Assembly (NCBI GenBank): GCA_009760855.2 | Contig: WPIO01000056.1 | Span: forward strand, 1,011,001 to 1,065,000 | Direction of reading: 5' to 3' | Length of the DNA stretch: 54,000 nt | Origin: Cristatella mucedo | Lineage: Eukaryota > Bryozoa > Phylactolaemata > Cristatellidae | Shown here: positions 33,566 through 54,000 of the stretch, piece by piece | Numbering within the stretch: the first letter of the stretch is position 1 | How the letters are laid out: every line of letters begins with the position of its first letter | Notes under the pieces: model-generated | What the model was told of the DNA's origin: nothing | Database searches by the model: none | The model's input: only the letters and a program-made list of their open reading frames with translations | Translations under genes and position numbers: made by a program

Positions 33566-33804
33566 TACTTTAGGAGACCAATTCGTTCTACAGTCAAGGC
33601 CGCCGAAGCTAAGTCGGCTTCGACTTGGCCCTGCAGAGAACTCGGTTTACCGCATCTCTTACCGGTCCAAGGAACGAGCGAGTTATTTTGGGCAGATGGG
33701 CAGGCTCATAGTGCCACCCATGTATTACCCTTACATCATTTTCACGCCGCATTTGTAGAACGCGGCTGTCGCATGATTTGTTAAAATTCTACACCAACCA
33801 ATGT

Positions 33805-34530
33805 ATGTATCTCTGTCTTTAACTCCACAAAGTCATAAATACTATGTGGGTGTTAGGCAGGAGAGTTTTGTATAGCCCACTCACAGCCTAATCGGCTTTG
33901 GGTACACATTGGGCAGCCAACAGACTTTGTCTCACACAACAAAGAGAAAGTTGGAAGCATAGCAGAGTCAGGAGAGCAGTTGAGGTAGTGAGTAGCATGG
34001 AAGTAGCAGCTCAGGACCGCTGGAAAGGACGAGCCATAGTCGGCAGTAGGAGAGTAGCTGTCGTTGCTTAAACATTGTGGAAGCGAGTTCTGCAGTCTGG
34101 GACCTGCAGAGCTAAAGCTCCTGTCGCCACCGGTCTTTAAGCGGAGGAAAAGAACAGCTAATTTATTGTCCACACAGGATATGGGGGCGCGAAGAGGCTG
34201 AAACTGGTGCAGCAGTTCAGCTAGGTAAGGAGTCAAGCCGTGGCGGGCCTTGTGGGTCAGCATAAAAACTGCTCTGTATCCTTTGCTCAACAGGCATCCA
34301 TCCTAGCTCTTTTCGCAAAGGAGACACTTGGTCAAACCTCTGGGACTTGAAGACTAGCCTTGCAGCCATATTCATAGTCAGCTGCAGTGGCCTAGCTGCT
34401 TTCTTTGGTAGCCCAGCCAAAAGGGAATTACAATCACCAAGCCGAGACAGAACTACGGAGCTAGTTAAATTTTTTGCAAGCCACGTTGGAAGACACCTAA
34501 TCTTGGATAAGGATCGGATGCGATGGCTTG
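33805..34530 (-). repeat. LINE family B, 3' half
   Basis: In the PAM-DNAH10 intergenic space. The minus strand reads MAGLPKKAARPLQLTMNMAA, LVFKSQRFDQVSPL, ELGWMPVEQRIQ and LAELLHQFQPLRAP, then the 3'UTR. Frameshifts break the ORF. Confidence 0.87.
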
Positions 34531-37035
34531 CTGTAAATCTATGACTACCTAGACATCAATCAAGGCTCCTAAATTACGAAGATTAGGAACTGGTTTCATA
34601 ATTAGTAGCTACACAACCTAAAAAAGCTCTACTTAAGAGTCAGTCGGTCGGTTGTACTTTTCGTGTCGAACGAGACTAATTTTCCAAAATTGCTGGTGCA
34701 GAACACTTTCGCAGCCGGTGGCTGTCAAATTGGCGATTTTCTGTTCTAGGGACTTGTAAGTTATATTTTTTCGAGGGATCTTTACAGTTTCGTGTTATAT
34801 TACCCTCTCATTTCTGCGTATCGAGATTCTGAGTCTGGAGCCAGAGAATGAAGGGACCTAAAAGTAAGTGACAGAACCTTGAAGTCGATGTGCTGCTTGA
34901 TTGGGAGCCAGTGCAGGTCGGCGAGAAGTGGCAATTGCGACGCCGAAGTCAGAGCAGGACATGTAGACTACGTGCAGACTTAATAGGAGATATGCTGGCA
35001 GAACCAATTTTGGGCCTTTTTTTAAATCGGAGGGTCCTGACCGCGAACGATGACCTAAGTAAATTGCTGCCGTACAGTAAACTCAGCTTATAAACCGGCG
35101 AATGATAGGCTTACTGCAGATGTTGGCATACTTTTGGAATTGAACGGATTGTGTGCAGCTAAAGCAGTCTGGGTCGGAATGTTCTCTCACTCCTGACAAG
35201 AGGACATACACAACTTAAGGGGTGGTCACAAATTTGGAATCTACTGTATACTTACTTTCTTGTACCCTGCGTGCCACATCTTGCATAGTACATCCTAATG
35301 TAATGCACGTTAAGTCCTTTTACAGTACATCTAGTCCCTATTATCATTTAACTAGAGGTACCAGCCACTCCTGATACCTTCCGCGACTATATATGCACTG
35401 CCTAGACCTCATACACTACCTTCCGAGAGGTAGCCACCCATCAGGAGTCTTATTTTCCTTTGTGTGCTCACACCACTATGAGCTGTTGGTGAAGGCGATA
35501 AAGGAACGTACAAACACGTATAGTGTGTAAATGCGTCAGTCAATGCAATCCAAGCTTCGCGAATTTCTTATATTCTGCAGTGGCAAAAAACTCGATTACA
35601 CGCGACGAGAAATGACTGGGGAAATTCTATCAACTTCAGAGCTTGCTAAGCTGCTAGCGGGTCCAAGTTTTTAATAAAGCCTGGGGGTCGTTACTTCGTG
35701 GCACAGTCACTAGACTCAGCTGCCGATGAGACTGTCACTAAGCAGTGGTTCAGCTAAGGTCAAACACGTCAAAACCATGCGAACGGTTCGTAAAGGCTAC
35801 TACCACAACCGGTGCCACGAGCAGCCAGCATCGCCACGTAATCGAATGCCACCTTACTAATCATCACGTATAGCAGTCTTGCTAAAAAAATCAGGACAAC
35901 CTTCACTCGAGATATTTGAGGCAGTGCACGGACGACATCACCCAACTTAGTAACGAAGATCGAGCCTTACATAAATTGCTTCTACAACAATTTGCCCATA
36001 GAAAGGGGCTGGCCGTCAAATGGTCGAATACAAAACTCAAAAGTCAAGGGCCAAAAAAAAATCTCAGCTAGCCCAGCAGTACGAGTAGGAACTCAGCGAA
36101 TCCCCTCCCTGCAGAGGGTGGCCAGATGTGACACTTGCGACAGCTGCTTCTTACACTGTTCCTTACACGCGAGATAGGTTACGAAGTCATGCACACGGAT
36201 CAGCTGAAAGACAGGCTTGTGATAAGCACTTCATCACAGATGGTTCGCTTAGAACAAATTTGATTGTATCCTACTTCCAGTCGTCGTGTTTTTGCGAGAA
36301 TTGTGACTGGCCCTTTACTAACCAACCGGGCCAACATCACGACTATAAGCGAGATTATACAGTTGAACATACTGTATAATAAGGTCTTTGCGGCTCAGCA
36401 AAAAACAATCATCATTCATTCATCAACATTCATCCACGCGACTGCTAACGCAGTAGCCTGTTCACAGGCTCAACTGTGGCAGCCTGATTTCGTTCTAACA
36501 AGCTAAACCTAATACAAAAGCGAAGAACAAGTCGGGGGCTGACAGCGTAGCTCTGAAGCTACCCAATAAAAGTCATAAAACATTGCTGAAGATGGGAACC
36601 ATTGTTTTTATCACCCATAAGGAGATAGCCAGTCCGCCAGCAAGGTTAACTGAAACCACTCAGAATTTTTTGAGTCACTAGACATTAAATCACAGCTAAG
36701 GAAGAAATATATGCGCGATAAAAATAAATAACGCCCCATCACCTTCCAGCTAGGTAAGGTACCACTGGCTATATGAAAATGGGCTGCGGATGGATGCCTA
36801 CCATACATAGTACGATCACAGAGTATGGCACAAATGACAATCGCAGCCTGCTCATCCTCTCCAGAAGTGCAAGAATGATTCAGTACAAAAGATAGCACTT
36901 GTTTCAAGCTACAATAGCAGACAGCCGTTCAGTGAACGTCCATGCTCAGAAGCAGGTTAGTGCAACAGCAGTACAACAATGGCCATACAATAGCCTCCCG
37001 ACTTGTACGGCTATTGTTGCAACGATTGCCTCAGA
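34531..37035. other. PAM-DNAH10 intergenic space, PAM 3' side
   Basis: Probably contains PAM's 3'UTR, but no clear polyadenylation signal was seen on the minus strand. 35250-35520 has an LTR-like look (TATATA box, then CTTTGTGTGCTC) without a matching second copy. 35520-37035 shows short ORFs only. Confidence 0.55.
34815..35015 (-). repeat. LINE family A, small internally deleted fragment
   Basis: Plus text GAGCCAGAGAATGAAGGGAC, then GTGCAGGTCGGCGAGAAGTG, then GGAGATATGCTGGCAGAACC, which are separated by several hundred bases in other copies. Both ends are lost. Confidence 0.72.
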
Positions 37036-53017
<15,982 letters not shown>

Positions 53018-53283
53018 CTGTCAAGAAAAAGAAAGGCCGCTTTGCAGCCAGAATCGCAAAGCACACGCCGAGAACAAAATCCAATACATGGCAGCTGCTG
53101 GCAGTGGATACTAGCAGACAGCAACCCTGCTCGCGGAGTCTTCTCACACACATGAGAATCAACCAGCCCAACAAGTCATCACATTAGCCACCGTCATTCG
53201 GTGCGCCAGCACATGCATGAATTCATGCATCATTCGTGTGCACGTGCGTACAAGCCTGTGTATGAATGTGCGTGCAGCACCAG

Positions 53284-53580
<297 letters not shown>

Positions 53581-53651
53581 AGGGGGAGGGGGCAGGCAGG
53601 CAGGCAGACATAGAGAGAGGGAGGACAGAGGGGGAGAGTATATACACATAA

Positions 53652-53800
53652 TTCATTTGTATAGCGACCCAAGAGAACTTAATCTCTATCAAGGCACTTC
53701 ACATATGCCTCGGGGCTCGAGCCCCAACTCTCCTACGACCTCAGTTAGACCTTGGTCAGTGGGCGAGAGCACCTTAACCGCTGGACCAGAGTGAAGGGAG
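53652..53800 (-). repeat. SINE1, near-complete copy
   Basis: The minus strand has A box TGGTCCAGCGGTTAAGGTGC, B box GGGCTCGAGCCCC and tail TGATAGAGATTAAGTTCTCT, in the same order as 7705-7862. Confidence 0.87.
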
Positions 53801-54000
53801 TGAACAGGGGCAAACAGAAAAGAAGAAAGGAGAGGCCAATGCATGGTCATGGGCACACAGACAGACAGGGAGCATTCAAGTTCCAATTTACCATCCAATT
53901 CAGCAGGGGGAAACTGTGCCTACGAAACCTCAACGACACAATTCGGTGCTCTTAGTCATGTGATTTTTTGTGTGACACCTTGTCGGCTCAATAGTTGATA

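Noticed and set aside
33206-33600. RFX X-box in the DNAH10 promoter
   Set aside because: Ciliary genes often have one, but I saw only half-site-like matches (for example GTTGTGGCC) and no convincing full motif.
35250-35520. Solo LTR
   Set aside because: A TATATA box and a GC-poor leader are suggestive, but I could not define TG...CA ends, a target duplication or a second copy.

Overview
The window is eukaryotic and almost certainly from a ciliated metazoan, most likely a marine invertebrate; I cannot place it more precisely. The reasons are genes split into many short exons with GT..AG introns, LINE-type retrotransposon remnants, tRNA-derived SINEs and long dinucleotide repeats. There are no prokaryotic operons, no CRISPR array and no convincing free-standing tRNA or rRNA gene.

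Two protein-coding genes were reconstructed by joining exons across introns; both lie on the minus strand. Positions 33205 down to 1 hold the 5' part (22 exons, 1,343 codons, open at the left edge) of an axonemal inner-arm dynein heavy chain, best matched to DNAH10. All of it is tail (DHC_N1) sequence; the motor lies off the window. Positions 53017 down to 37036 hold the 3' part (10 exons, 526 residues plus stop) of peptidylglycine alpha-amidating monooxygenase (PAM). It covers the end of the copper monooxygenase (PHM), a His/Gly-rich linker, the complete lyase (PAL), a transmembrane helix and an acidic cytosolic tail. All exon phases agree, and the conserved PAL metal-binding and catalytic residues are present. 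The two genes run in the same direction, PAM upstream, with about 3.8 kb between the PAM stop and the DNAH10 start.

Introns and the intergenic space are filled with decayed repeats. Family A is a CR1/L2-like LINE whose 3' end forms a GCGCC/GGCGC hairpin followed by a TTATTATT tail. Family B is another LINE of the same broad type with an ACATT-repeat tail. Two tRNA-headed SINE families are also present; SINE1 shares its tail with family A. All LINE copies are 5'-truncated or broken by stops and frameshifts, so none is expected to move by itself. Long (GA)n, (CT)n, (CA)n and (GT)n tracts occur repeatedly, one flush with a LINE truncation point.

The two genes have no obvious functional connection: DNAH10 moves cilia, PAM amidates secreted peptides. 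I found no clear new molecular system. The most unusual structural signals are a perfect 51-bp inverted repeat with a 13-nt loop in DNAH10 intron 10, a 26-bp palindrome beside it, two tiny stop-free introns whose length is a multiple of three, a nested LINE insertion, and a CpG-rich block in DNAH10 intron 1.
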